25,707 bases of DNA from an uncultured Rhodospirillaceae bacterium (GCA_913041095.1 CAJWIB010000004.1:1-25707); one strand, 5' to 3'. Positions 1 to 9,153 are shown, counted from the first letter of the stretch. The notes: a model not told the origin generated them from the letters alone. Translations and numbers: made by a program.

Positions 1-1
1 A

Positions 2-85
2 GACACCAATCAAAGCCGGGTTGAACGTGGCCTGGCGCCAATCAAGCTCGGCGTAAAGTTCTACGGTGACGAAGCGGCTGATTAA
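2..85 (+). CDS. C-terminal end of an unidentified protein (partial at window edge)
   Basis: From the window edge the second plus frame is open for 27 codons and stops with TAA at 83-85. The tail includes LAPIKLGVKFYGDEAAD, whose composition looks like a genuine protein C-terminus. Its stop overlaps convergently with the TAA at 82-84 that would close the hydrolase reading frame on the minus strand, which is a compact tail-to-tail layout. I do not recognise the family. The other plus frames stop sooner (frame 3 at about 54). The minus strand is also open over the same bases without a start, so the call rests on frame layout only. Confidence 0.4.
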   Translation, partial: DTNQSRVERGLAPIKLGVKFYGDEAAD

Positions 86-795
86 AACCTGGCAACTTCA
101 GATAGTATCTCAACCAGTTTATCCGGCCTGTCGACCATCACTTCATGGCCGCAATCGACGCTGTAATACTGCTAGGCAGGATCAACACTTAACATGCCGG
201 CATATTTATCAAATTGTCCAAGCTTATTACCAGCCGCATAGATATAAGTAAGATTGCCGACATCCTCCAAGCGGACCGTATAGGTGAGTTTTTGCCGGTA
301 GGTGTTGATCGGTTGCGGCGTCATGCGCCGGTTGAGCCAATCGACATCGTCCTCATCCTCCACCGACCACATATTGGCATCAGCCGGCAGTATCATGATG
401 TCATCGCCCTCGTCGTCGACGAGCTTGGCGAACATCTCAAACCGGCTCGGGTTATTGGCTTGCAGAGAAAAGTCGCTATCCGGCACAAAAGCGTCAATAT
501 AGACCAGCCCCCGCAGACGCTCTGCGGCTTTATCGGCGACCCCGGTAATCACTATGCCAGCATAGCTATGACCGACCAGCAGGACATCAGTTAATTCCTC
601 GGCTTCCAGCAATCCGACAATATCCTGAATATGCGTATCGAGATCGACATCAAGCGAGGCGAGATGGGCGCGTTCGCCAAGCCCGGTTAAAGTCGGCGTA
701 AACACCCGGTGACCTGCGGCCCGTAGCGGCGCATCAACTTTCCGCCAAACCCAACCGCCATGCCAGGCACCATGAATGAGTACAAATGTTGTCAT
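82..795 (-). pseudogene. alpha/beta-fold hydrolase interrupted by an in-frame amber codon
   Basis: The start is ATG 795-793 with a good ribosome site (AGGAGA) in front. The N-terminus FVLIHGAWHGGWVW is the oxyanion-hole region of small esterase/hydroxynitrile-lyase-like alpha/beta hydrolases, and GHSYAG around residue 77 carries the nucleophile Ser. The reading frame stops at TAG (174-172) after 207 residues. The same frame then continues for 29 codons, QYYSVDCGHEVMVDRP and onward, to TAA at 84-82. That segment holds the expected catalytic His (CGHEVM), so the 207-residue product lacks its triad His. Read through, the protein would be about 237 residues, the usual family length. Relatives often have Trp after Asp-Pro-Ala at this point, so a TGG-to-TAG change is the simplest explanation (inference). 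A single-base sequencing error or true readthrough are alternatives. The substrate is unknown. Confidence 0.75.
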
Positions 796-962
796 AATAA
801 GTCTCCTGAACTCTCATCTACATTGCACTATAAGATAAGGTATCGAAAGACTGATGAGGAAATAATCTTTAAAGCGGCCTCTCATCAACGCGGCATGATT
901 TCAAGTCCAGCGTGTGATAGACTATTTAACTCAGGCAAAAACAATTTAACTGGGAAACAATA

Positions 963-1574
963 ATGATACGCCTAGCGTTTGCAATTCAACTGGCACTCAT
1001 TGCCGGACCAGCAATGATTTACGGCCTTGATTTGTCCGCCGCCGAGAAACCGATGCGGCACGGCTCTCACCACCAAATGAAAAAACCTTCTATGTCTGCA
1101 GCCTGCGTGCCAAAACTGCATATTACCGATGAAGCAGAAAAAAAACCTGGCGGCGCCCACTACAAAGGCTCAGTCGTGGCCCATCACAATGACCATGAAA
1201 AACAGATGATGCAGATGAAAGGCGCCCATATGGATCATTCGCCGCGCCAAGGCGGCAGCTTTTTTATGGCGCCGGATAAAATGCATCATCTTGAAGGGGT
1301 TTATTCCGCTAAATGCGGCCTGCGGCTGTTTTTCTACAATGCCTTCACCCAGCCCATTCGCGCTGATCGTTTTAAAGCCTTCATTCGTATTGTCCCGCAA
1401 AAAGAGGATGAGCCGGAAGTTTTGCGCTTTCTCGAGCCCTCAAAAGACGGCTCGATTCTACAAGCCACAATTGGCGGTGATGTGTCCCCGCCTTTCGACA
1501 TTGAAGCTTTGGTTAAATTTCCTCAAAGCGACGAGCCGCAGCTTTTTACTATTAAAGTACCGTCTAAAAAGTAA
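963..1574 (+). CDS. secreted His/Met-rich protein, possible metal-binding
   Basis: 203 residues. The hydrophobic N-terminus (residues 1 to about 27, ending near LSAAEKP) looks like a signal peptide. Residues 32-110 are rich in His and Met, with clusters such as HGSHHQMKK, HHNDHEKQMMQMK and HMDHSP, the kind of side chains that bind copper or other soft metals. The C-terminal half (about 112-203, starting HLEGVYSAKCGLRLFFYN) looks like a folded beta-rich domain with one Cys. Similar His/Met-rich proteins occur near metal-handling genes, but no such gene is adjacent here. It is divergent from the hydrolase and convergent with the radical SAM gene 16 bases downstream. The ribosome site is weak (GGGAAACA). 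I do not recognise a named family; metal binding is inferred from composition only. Confidence 0.6.
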   Translation: MIRLAFAIQLALIAGPAMIYGLDLSAAEKPMRHGSHHQMKKPSMSAACVPKLHITDEAEKKPGGAHYKGSVVAHHNDHEKQMMQMKGAHMDHSPRQGGSFFMAPDKMHHLEGVYSAKCGLRLFFYNAFTQPIRADRFKAFIRIVPQKEDEPEVLRFLEPSKDGSILQATIGGDVSPPFDIEALVKFPQSDEPQLFTIKVPSKK

Positions 1575-1590
1575 GCGCTTTTTCCGGGAG

Positions 1591-2862
<1,272 letters not shown>

Positions 2863-2956
2863 TATTCCCCACCAATTCGAATGGCTATTGCCGTCTGCTC
2901 TGTCATTTCCCAGCTAACCACAAAATTCGCTTCGATCAACGCAAAATTTGGGCCGA

Positions 2957-4480
2957 CTAATTCTGCTGTGGCAGGCAGAGGCTAAACCGGGCGCCTCCCT
3001 GGTCACCATCTGAAATCGTTATATCGCCGCCATGGGAACGGATGATGGTGCGGGCGATGGCAAGACCGAGGCCAATGCCGCCGGTCTCCCGGCTGCGCGA
3101 TTCTTCCAAGCGGAAAAACGGCTCGAAGATTTGCTCACGCTCATCTTCGGGGATACCGGGGCCCTTATCACTGACATTGATGCAGACTTCCTGATCGGTG
3201 AAGGAAATATCAACTTCGGCCTGCTCACCGTACCGCACCGCATTTTCAATCACATTGCGCAATGCGCGCTTCAGGGCCAACGGGTGGCAGGCATAGGGCA
3301 AACGTTCCGGCATATTATTTTTGAATTCAACCGCTTGTCCGACGTCAGCCAAATCAGCACACAGACTGTCAACAAGAGCCACCAGATCAATGCTCCGGGT
3401 GGGTTCATCGGAAGCTTCCTGGCGAGCAAAATCCAAGGCTGCTTCGGTCAAACTCTGCATCTCTGCCAGGGTTTCCAGAATCTTCTCACGCGCTTCCTCA
3501 TCTTCAATCATCTCGGCCCGAATACGCAGCGAGGTAATTGGCGTTCTGAGATCATGGGTGATTGCCGCCAGCATACGGGTGCGGTCCTTGACAAACCGGG
3601 TCAAGCGCTCCTGCATCTGGTTAAAGGCACGGGTGGCTTGGCGGATATCCTCCGGACCCATTTCCGGCAATAGCCCTACCTCTTCACCGCGGCCAAACCG
3701 CTCGGCACTGTCTGCCAGTTTGGCAACCGGGCGGGTGGCGCGCCGGACCATAAAGATCACAATGACCACCAGCAGTACCGCCATGATGGCGATGGTGATC
3801 AGCGACGGAATGGCGACTGCCGGCGAGGTTGGCGGGATCATCGAATAAACATTTAGCCAGGTTGGATTTGATCCGCTTTTGGTCGCCACGGAAATTGTCA
3901 TACCAATACGGGAACCGCGCCGGCCGGAACCGAAGTGCGGTATGTTTCGCCTATCGTGCCGGCGGTTAAATCGGCGATCATCTCTTCGGTCACGTGCCAA
4001 CTCCCTGAATCGCCGCTCGTCGCTTGGCACCCAAAAGGGATTGTGACCATCGTTTTCATCGGCATCGTCATCGGCGTCTTCATTATCGTCGTCGTCTTTA
4101 TCGTCATCATCATCGCGAATAGCGATGCGCACTTCGCCAACGCCCTTCGGTAATTCCCAGGCAAGCCGCTTTAGCATGAAATGACTAATCCCTTCATGCT
4201 CATCATCCGCATTAACAGCGCTTTTATCAGCCAGCTGAAACTTCAGGCGGCGGCTTGACGCCGCATTGACAATGGTTGCGTGGAGTGCTGGTTCGGTCTC
4301 ATTCAGCAGCTGCACAACGGAGGCTGTCCGCGACATTACTTCCTGCTGGGCAACAAAAATAAAAGCTAGGCGGCGGTCATCCCTCAAAATATGAAAGCTG
4401 GCAATCTGCGCCACCACCAGCGCCAGCAAAAGCACTGCAATTAACTGTCCAGCGAGGCTTGTCGGCAGAAACCGTTTCAT
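2957..4480 (-). CDS. membrane sensor histidine kinase with Asp-rich periplasmic loop
   Basis: 507 residues. Two membrane segments (about 9-30 and 222-246) bracket a periplasmic domain of about 190 residues. This contains an extreme acidic run at about 123-143 (mostly Asp), followed by an Arg/Asp-rich stretch (154-190). HAMP follows at about 247-299. HisKA has ITHDLRTPI with phospho-acceptor His308. The HATPase shows the N box (NVIENAVRYG, about 409-418), the G1 box (DKGPGIPEDE) and the G2 box (GGIGLGLAIA). The layout is that of EnvZ/OmpR-class kinases. The start overlaps the regulator stop as ATGA, so the pair is translationally coupled. The Asp run resembles a divalent-cation or polycation contact surface and matches the acidic tail of the divergently encoded EF-hand protein. 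Cation sensing is an inference. Confidence 0.92.
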   Translation of the reverse strand: MKRFLPTSLAGQLIAVLLLALVVAQIASFHILRDDRRLAFIFVAQQEVMSRTASVVQLLNETEPALHATIVNAASSRRLKFQLADKSAVNADDEHEGISHFMLKRLAWELPKGVGEVRIAIRDDDDDKDDDDNEDADDDADENDGHNPFWVPSDERRFRELARDRRDDRRFNRRHDRRNIPHFGSGRRGSRIGMTISVATKSGSNPTWLNVYSMIPPTSPAVAIPSLITIAIMAVLLVVIVIFMVRRATRPVAKLADSAERFGRGEEVGLLPEMGPEDIRQATRAFNQMQERLTRFVKDRTRMLAAITHDLRTPITSLRIRAEMIEDEEAREKILETLAEMQSLTEAALDFARQEASDEPTRSIDLVALVDSLCADLADVGQAVEFKNNMPERLPYACHPLALKRALRNVIENAVRYGEQAEVDISFTDQEVCINVSDKGPGIPEDEREQIFEPFFRLEESRSRETGGIGLGLAIARTIIRSHGGDITISDGDQGGARFSLCLPQQN

Positions 4481-5193
4481 CGCTCGACCTCTACGGTCAG
4501 CATATAGCCGCCGCCCCAGACCGTCTTAATCAAGGTCGGGCTTTTGGGGTCGTCTTCGAGTTTTTTACGTAATCGGCTAACCTGATTATCAATGGCCCGA
4601 TCAAAAACCTTGGCACTGCGCCTACTGGTAATATCCAGCAACTGATCACGGCTCAGCACCATTTTTGGGTGATCGAGAAAAGCATTGAGCAGATGATATT
4701 CCGCCGTGCTGAGGGGGATCGCGACATTGTCTTCACCAATGACTTCGCGCTGCGCAACATCAAAAATCCATTTATCAAATTTAATTTTATCGCTTTCGGT
4801 CGGAGTGGAGCGGGGTGGCAGGCTATGAGTTCGCCGCAGCACGGATTTTATACGCGCTAATAGCTCACGCGGATTGAACGGCTTGGTCAGATAGTCATCC
4901 GCGCCCATCTCCAGGCCGATAACCCGTTCGGTATCTTCGGCAATAGCGGTTAACAGAATCACCGGCAGCTCGGTTGTCTGGCGGATATGGCGGCACAGCG
5001 AAAGACCATCTTCGCCCGGCATCATAATATCGAGCACGACCAGATCAATCGCCCTTTGATCAATCACCTGCCGGGCCTCGACGGCATCAGCAGCAACCGA
5101 GGTACGATATTCGTGCTGCGCCAGATATTTGCTGAGACTATCCCGAATGTCGCGATGATCATCAACAACAAGAATGTGGTTTGAGCTTTCCAT
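4477..5193 (-). CDS. OmpR-family DNA-binding response regulator
   Basis: 238 residues from ATG 5193-5191 (MESSNHILVVDDH). A longer open frame to 5382 exists, but the extra 63 residues are not receiver-like and would run over the whole divergent promoter region, so I reject that start. The receiver domain has the acidic pair DD at 11-12, phospho-acceptor Asp55 in LVVLDIMMPG, and Lys104 in YLTKPF. The C-terminal winged-helix domain (about 135-235) carries the RDQLLDITSRRS and DRAIDNQVSRLRKKLE elements of the OmpR/PhoB class. It is the upstream gene of the operon with the sensor kinase, with a 4-base overlap. Likely targets are its own promoter and the divergent EF-hand gene, because phased direct repeats lie between them. 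Confidence 0.93.
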   Translation of the reverse strand: MESSNHILVVDDHRDIRDSLSKYLAQHEYRTSVAADAVEARQVIDQRAIDLVVLDIMMPGEDGLSLCRHIRQTTELPVILLTAIAEDTERVIGLEMGADDYLTKPFNPRELLARIKSVLRRTHSLPPRSTPTESDKIKFDKWIFDVAQREVIGEDNVAIPLSTAEYHLLNAFLDHPKMVLSRDQLLDITSRRSAKVFDRAIDNQVSRLRKKLEDDPKSPTLIKTVWGGGYMLTVEVER

Positions 5194-5245
5194 ATACTTA
5201 CTATGCCAATTAATCCCGACCTTTCGACAAAAAAGATGTATCAAA

Positions 5246-5282
5246 TTGTCGCAAGTGAAAACCCCGCGACAAGTTGCGACAA
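5246..5282. promoter_or_regulatory. putative OmpR-type binding sites in divergent promoter region
   Basis: TTGTCGCAA at 5246-5254 is matched by the inverted TTGCGACAA at 5274-5282. In addition GCGACAA occurs twice in direct orientation at 5266-5272 and 5276-5282, exactly 10 bases apart, the phasing used by tandem dimers of OmpR/PhoB-class regulators. A looser copy (TCGACAA) lies at 5224-5230 and a partial one (CTGCGACG) at 5308-5315. The block is between the regulator start (5193) and the EF-hand start (5377), so it could serve both. The assignment to this regulator is inferred from position and spacing. Confidence 0.55.
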
Positions 5283-5376
5283 TAATACTGTTCAGATGAC
5301 AAACTTCTGCGACGTTTAAGTTGTTTAATGCCTCTCGTAAACAAACATTCTCCATTCTCAACGAAAGAGGCATATT

Positions 5377-5952
5377 ATGCAAAAACGGACAAAAATTATT
5401 TTAGCCAGCACCGCTGCGGCGATTGTTCTGATTGGTGCAATTGGTGCTAGTAAGGCGCGTGAAGGCTTTCAAAAAGGTTATCATGGCGGACCCAGTTATA
5501 TGCAACACGCCCGCTTCGGCGGTCATGGCAAAGGCATGGGTGGTCCTTTCGGTATGGCTGACAAAGTATTCGACAAATTTGATGTCGATAAGAACGGCAC
5601 TATTACCAAAACCGAAATTGACGGCGTGCGCAAAAATGAACTTGCCAAAAATGATGCCAATAAAGATGGTAAGCTGAGCCTGAATGAATTTCAAACCTTA
5701 TGGACCGGATTGATGCGCGAACGCATGGTTGATCATTTCCAACGTCTTGACAGTGATGGTGATGCGGTAGTAACCGAAGAAGAAATCGCCAAGCCAATGG
5801 ATCGCATAATGTCTTTCATGGATCGCAATAATGACGGTTCCATCACCAAGGATGAGCTACAGCGTAAACATCGTGGCTGGGGTCAGAAATGGCGCGGCCG
5901 TCATCATGACGATCACGACGATGATGATGACGATGACAAGAAAACTAAATAA
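5377..5952 (+). CDS. secreted four-EF-hand calcium-binding protein with Asp/His tail
   Basis: 191 residues, ATG after a good ribosome site (GAAAGAGG, 6 bases away). The N-terminal hydrophobic segment (about 6-25) is a signal peptide or anchor ending near ASKA. A Gly/His-rich linker spans 30-60. Four EF-hand loops are readable: DVDKNGTITKTE (69-80), DANKDGKLSLNE (93-104), DSDGDAVVTEEE (125-136) and DRNNDGSITKDE (149-160). Each has acidic or Asn ligands at positions 1, 3 and 5, Gly or equivalent at 6, and Glu at 12. The C-terminus is a His/Asp string (about 176-187) ending in Lys residues. It probably acts as a periplasmic calcium buffer or sensor. It is divergent from the two-component operon and followed by a strong terminator. 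The name and exact role are unknown. Confidence 0.88.
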   Translation: MQKRTKIILASTAAAIVLIGAIGASKAREGFQKGYHGGPSYMQHARFGGHGKGMGGPFGMADKVFDKFDVDKNGTITKTEIDGVRKNELAKNDANKDGKLSLNEFQTLWTGLMRERMVDHFQRLDSDGDAVVTEEEIAKPMDRIMSFMDRNNDGSITKDELQRKHRGWGQKWRGRHHDDHDDDDDDDKKTK

Positions 5953-5974
5953 GATTTAACTCGCCTGTAAAGAG

Positions 5975-6016
5975 TTCCGGCGTTGGGCACTCCAATTTTT
6001 CAACGCCGGAATTTTT
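5975..6016 (+). terminator. rho-independent terminator after the EF-hand gene
   Basis: A perfect 11-base-pair stem, TTCCGGCGTTG (5975-5985) with CAACGCCGGAA (6001-6011), closes a 15-base loop and is followed by TTTTT (6012-6016). It lies 22 bases after the EF-hand stop, on the plus strand, and separates that gene from the cytochrome b561 gene. Confidence 0.9.
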
Positions 6017-6066
6017 GTTCACCAGCGTTACTTACAAGGGTCATCAAAATTTAATAGGGGTATTTC

Positions 6067-6612
6067 ATGCAACTTAAAGACACCACGGACACTTTCGGAC
6101 TTTCTTCAATCCTGTTTCATTGGGTGACGGCACTGCTGATCATCGGTCTCTTTATCATGGGACAGATATTGGAAGAGATGCCGCGCGGTCCCGAAAAAGG
6201 CGAATTGATGGATTTGCACAAATCTCTCGGTATGCTGCTTTTGATTTTGGTCTTTGTTCGTTTGGCGTGGCGGATCATGCAAGGCTTCCCGCAAGCGGCC
6301 AACTCGTCGGCGACATTTCTGAATATTGTATCGCGGTTGTGGCATTGGGCGCTACTGATCATAATTGTCGCTATACCGGTCTCTGGGTTTATCTCCTCTG
6401 ATGCAGGTTTTAGCGACGTACCGTTCTTTGGCCTGTTCACTTTCCCGGATATAGTTAGCTTTGATCACCAACTTCATGAGCAATTTGAAGATATCCACGG
6501 TGTCTTGACTAAGATTATTGTCCCCCTTGTCCTGATCCATGTCCTGGCAGCTTTTAAGCATCATTTCTGGGATAAGGACGCAACACTCAAACGTATGATT
6601 GGAATGAACTAA
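6067..6612 (+). CDS. cytochrome b561 (CybB-like membrane dihaem protein)
   Basis: 181 residues, ATG after TAGGGG about 7 bases upstream. Four membrane helices are visible (about 15-33, 52-70, 90-110, 146-163). Candidate haem ligands are His18 (SSILFHWV), His51 (DLHKSLG), His93 (RLWHWALL), and His144 and His158 (DIHGVL, VLIHVL), the pattern of the bacterial cytochrome b561/Ni-Fe hydrogenase b-type family. These proteins pass electrons between quinones and periplasmic or membrane acceptors. The gene follows a terminator, so it needs its own promoter or leaks from the EF-hand transcript. Its place beside the EF-hand and two-component genes suggests a shared envelope-stress regulon, which is inference. 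Confidence 0.88.
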   Translation: MQLKDTTDTFGLSSILFHWVTALLIIGLFIMGQILEEMPRGPEKGELMDLHKSLGMLLLILVFVRLAWRIMQGFPQAANSSATFLNIVSRLWHWALLIIIVAIPVSGFISSDAGFSDVPFFGLFTFPDIVSFDHQLHEQFEDIHGVLTKIIVPLVLIHVLAAFKHHFWDKDATLKRMIGMN

Positions 6613-6708
6613 AAGCCGCCACCCAATCTTTAAATTATTTTGTATCCACGCAATATATTTGCCATAAATCAGATAACGGAAATGGTGTTGCTATAGTATG
6701 GCGACAAG

Positions 6709-6727
6709 GCTCCTAAATTTTCGGAGC
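6709..6727 (+). promoter_or_regulatory. short inverted repeat in the tup leader
   Basis: GCTCC (6709-6713) and GGAGC (6723-6727) form a perfect short stem around an AT-rich loop. It lies 33 bases before the tupB start, just after a possible -10 hexamer TATAGT (6692-6697). It could be a small regulatory hairpin or an operator for a tungstate/molybdate-responsive regulator. It does not match a Moco/Tuco riboswitch consensus that I can recall. Confidence 0.3.
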
Positions 6728-6760
6728 AAAAACCACTGAACACCCGGGTAACGCATAGAT

Positions 6761-7465
6761 ATGTCTGATTTCAGCGAAGCATTCGCGGCGGCGTTAGCGC
6801 TTATATTAAACTTTGAAAGCAGTTTGGCGGAGATTGTCGGACTGTCTTTGCAAGTTAGTCTGGTCGCGGTATTTATCGCCAGTCTAATCGGCCTGCCTTT
6901 GGGCGCAGCGCTGGCCGTCTTCCGCTTTCCGGGGCGTAAGACCTTGGTGGTTATTTTAAACGCACTGATGGGACTGCCGCCGGTGGTTGTCGGCTTAATT
7001 GTCTACCTTATACTGTCGCGTTCGGGACCGCTCGGCACACTCGGTCTGCTATTCACGCCGACCGCGATGATAATTGCCCAAACACTACTGATCATGCCGA
7101 TTATTGCCGCGTTGACCCGGCAATCGACGGTACAGCTGTGGCATGAATATGAAGATCAGTTCAAATCTTTAGGCGCCGGACCTGGCGAAACGGTAACCGC
7201 GCTATTGTGGGATGATCGGTTTAACCTCGTGACAACGATCCTGGCTGGCTTTGGCCGCGCCAGCGCCGAGGTCGGCGCGGTCATGATTGTTGGCGGTAAC
7301 ATTGATCATGTGACCCGGGTTATGACGACCACAATCGCACTCGAAACCAGCAAAGGTAATCTGGCGCTGGCTTTGGGTCTTGGTGTTATTTTGTTGTGCT
7401 TAGCGTTGGGCGTAAACGCGGCTGCCTATTTAATTAATGAGGCAGCGTTGAAGCGTCATGGATAA
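6761..7465 (+). CDS. tupB: tungstate/molybdate ABC transporter permease
   Basis: 234 residues, about five to six membrane helices. The stretch EYEDQFKSLGAGPGETVTALLWDDRFNLVTTILAGFGRASAEVGAVMIVGGNI contains the EAA-type cytoplasmic loop, ending in the ASAEVGAVMIVGGNI signature that is typical of TupB and close relatives. It forms the inner-membrane channel of an oxyanion importer with the next two genes. Its end overlaps tupC by 8 bases (ATGGATAA), indicating one polycistronic unit. The gene order here is permease, ATPase, binding protein. The ribosome site is weak (GGGTAACG). Specificity is inferred from the binding protein. Confidence 0.88.
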   Translation: MSDFSEAFAAALALILNFESSLAEIVGLSLQVSLVAVFIASLIGLPLGAALAVFRFPGRKTLVVILNALMGLPPVVVGLIVYLILSRSGPLGTLGLLFTPTAMIIAQTLLIMPIIAALTRQSTVQLWHEYEDQFKSLGAGPGETVTALLWDDRFNLVTTILAGFGRASAEVGAVMIVGGNIDHVTRVMTTTIALETSKGNLALALGLGVILLCLALGVNAAAYLINEAALKRHG

Positions 7466-8249
7466 AGCAAACAACACCGATATCCTGCCGCTTGAACTCA
7501 AGGACGTTAACTTTGAGGTTGGCGGTATGCGCCTAATTAAAGATATGACCCTCACTCTTAACGCCGGTTCGAGCACCATTATACTGGGACCAAACGGAGC
7601 CGGGAAAAGCCTGCTCCTTCGGATATGCCATGGCCTTATAACGCCAAACAGCGGCAGCATTCTCTGGCGGGGACCGTCACGCAACGAAGCCGGCATATAT
7701 CAGGCTATGGTATTTCAACGGCCGGTAATGTTGCGACGTTCGGTGGCGGCAAATCTTCATTTTGGGCTGAAGTCACGGGGCACCCCCAAGGCAGAGCGAG
7801 ATCGTATCATTGATGACATGCTGCAAATCACCGGACTCACTCGCTTGGCCAGGTCACCTGCGCGTGCACTTTCGACCGGTGAACAACAACGCCTCGCCAT
7901 CGCCCGAGCTTGGTCACTAAAACCTGAGGTGCTGTTCCTGGATGAACCGACCGCCAATCTTGACCCGGCTGCCACCCACGCCATTGAAGAAACGATTGCG
8001 AGCATTAAGCAATCCGGCACCAAAATTATCATGTCTACTCATGACCTGGGACAGGCCAAGCGTTTAGCCGATAATGTACTATTCCTTTACCGTGGCCGCT
8101 TGCTGGAAAACGCCGTAGCAGCAGATTTTTTCAACAGACCCAAAAATGATCTGGCCCAGGCTTTCTTGAAAGGCGAATTGCTTTGGTGGAACCGTAAGGA
8201 ACTAAAAACCCCGGCAGAACTGAAACATCGAGATGTGTTGAAAAAATGA
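7458..8249 (+). CDS. tupC: tungstate/molybdate ABC transporter ATP-binding protein
   Basis: 263 residues. Walker A is GPNGAGKS (44-51), the Q-loop region is MVFQRPVML (84-92), the signature is LSTGEQQR (138-145, a common variant of LSGGQ in this family), Walker B is VLFLDEPT (158-165), and the switch His is in STHDLGQA. It powers uptake through the TupB permease. The start overlaps the permease end by 8 bases and the stop overlaps tupA by 4 bases (ATGA), so all three are translationally coupled. The last 20 or so residues (after LLWWNRKE) are an extension without a recognisable regulatory TOBE domain, as expected for the short TupC type. Confidence 0.88.
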   Translation: MDKANNTDILPLELKDVNFEVGGMRLIKDMTLTLNAGSSTIILGPNGAGKSLLLRICHGLITPNSGSILWRGPSRNEAGIYQAMVFQRPVMLRRSVAANLHFGLKSRGTPKAERDRIIDDMLQITGLTRLARSPARALSTGEQQRLAIARAWSLKPEVLFLDEPTANLDPAATHAIEETIASIKQSGTKIIMSTHDLGQAKRLADNVLFLYRGRLLENAVAADFFNRPKNDLAQAFLKGELLWWNRKELKTPAELKHRDVLKK

Positions 8250-9094
8250 GAATTGCTGTCAGATTAATTGCTGTTTGGAGTGTGTTAGCCGGCCTCATCC
8301 ATACCTCTTCCTTGATTGCCGCAGAACAGTCCATTGAGCGTTTTATCGTCATGGCGTCGACCACCTCAACCGTAAATTCTGGCTTGTTTGATTATTTACT
8401 GCCCAAATTCAGCAATAAATTCAAAATGCAAATCCGGGTCGTCGGCGTTGGCACCGGCCAGGCTTTGAGGATCGCCCGCCGGGGTGACGCGGATGTACTG
8501 TTTGTTCACCACAAAGAATCTGAACTTGCCTTTGTGCGGGATGGTTTTGGAGTTAAACGCCTCAATGTCATGTATAATGACTTTATTATTGTTGGACCTC
8601 AGGTTGATCCGGCAAAAATCAAGAAAACCAAGACTGCCGCGGCAGCATATCAAGCAATCGCCCAAAGCCGGGCGGTCTTTGTCTCCCGAGGCGACGACAG
8701 CGGCACCCACAAAAAAAGTCTTGCAATCTGGCAATCGGCAATCAATACCAAGCCGAAATCAGCTATTTGGTACCAGGAATCTGGTGCCGGCATGGGGGCA
8801 ACGCTTAATATTGCCTCTTCAATGGAAGCTTATACACTTACCGACCGGGCAACTTGGGAAAACTTCAATAATAAAACCACACTCAAAATTTTATTTGAAA
8901 ACGATCCTTTGCTGCAAAATCAATACGGCATCATCAAAGTGAACCCAGCCCTCCATAAACACGTCAAAAGCCAGGAGGCTGAGATTTTTATCAAATGGGT
9001 TCTTTCAGCCGAAGGGCAGGCTACCATCAATACCTATCGGTTAAATGGTAAACAGGTATTTTTCGCCAATGCGCCCGGCAAAAAAATGAATTAG
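8246..9094 (+). CDS. tupA: tungstate-binding periplasmic protein
   Basis: 282 residues with a signal peptide (1 to about 26, LIAAEQ). Right after it comes the oxyanion-binding motif ASTTSTVNSG (37-46), then VGVGTGQALRIARRGDADVL and VMYNDFIIVGP, which are hallmark TupA segments. TupA proteins bind tungstate more tightly than molybdate, whereas ModA and WtpA have different motifs. The ATGA overlap with the ATPase gene closes the operon. The transporter lies directly upstream of a molybdopterin hydroxylase operon and about 5 kb before a DMSO-reductase-type enzyme, which suggests it supplies their metal. Whether it carries W, Mo or both cannot be told from sequence alone. Confidence 0.88.
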   Translation: MRIAVRLIAVWSVLAGLIHTSSLIAAEQSIERFIVMASTTSTVNSGLFDYLLPKFSNKFKMQIRVVGVGTGQALRIARRGDADVLFVHHKESELAFVRDGFGVKRLNVMYNDFIIVGPQVDPAKIKKTKTAAAAYQAIAQSRAVFVSRGDDSGTHKKSLAIWQSAINTKPKSAIWYQESGAGMGATLNIASSMEAYTLTDRATWENFNNKTTLKILFENDPLLQNQYGIIKVNPALHKHVKSQEAEIFIKWVLSAEGQATINTYRLNGKQVFFANAPGKKMN

Positions 9095-9153
9095 GGGGCT
9101 GACCCAGCTAACTAGTTCAAATATAGTTTAACTCACTATTTTATTTGTCTTAA

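Noticed and set aside
172..174. Amber recoding (for example pyrrolysine) as a genome-wide feature
   Set aside because: TAG serves as the normal terminal stop of other genes in the window, such as the acyl-CoA dehydrogenase at 14258-14260, and the codon is at a site where relatives often have Trp, so a point mutation is simpler.
5194..5382. Upstream extension of the response regulator to a start at 5382
   Set aside because: The added 63 residues are Cys-rich and not receiver-like, and they cover the whole divergent promoter with its repeat sites and the start of the EF-hand gene.
6640..6760. Molybdenum/tungsten cofactor riboswitch before tupB
   Set aside because: Only a 5-base-pair hairpin is visible; the conserved multi-stem architecture expected for that riboswitch class is not evident in the short leader.
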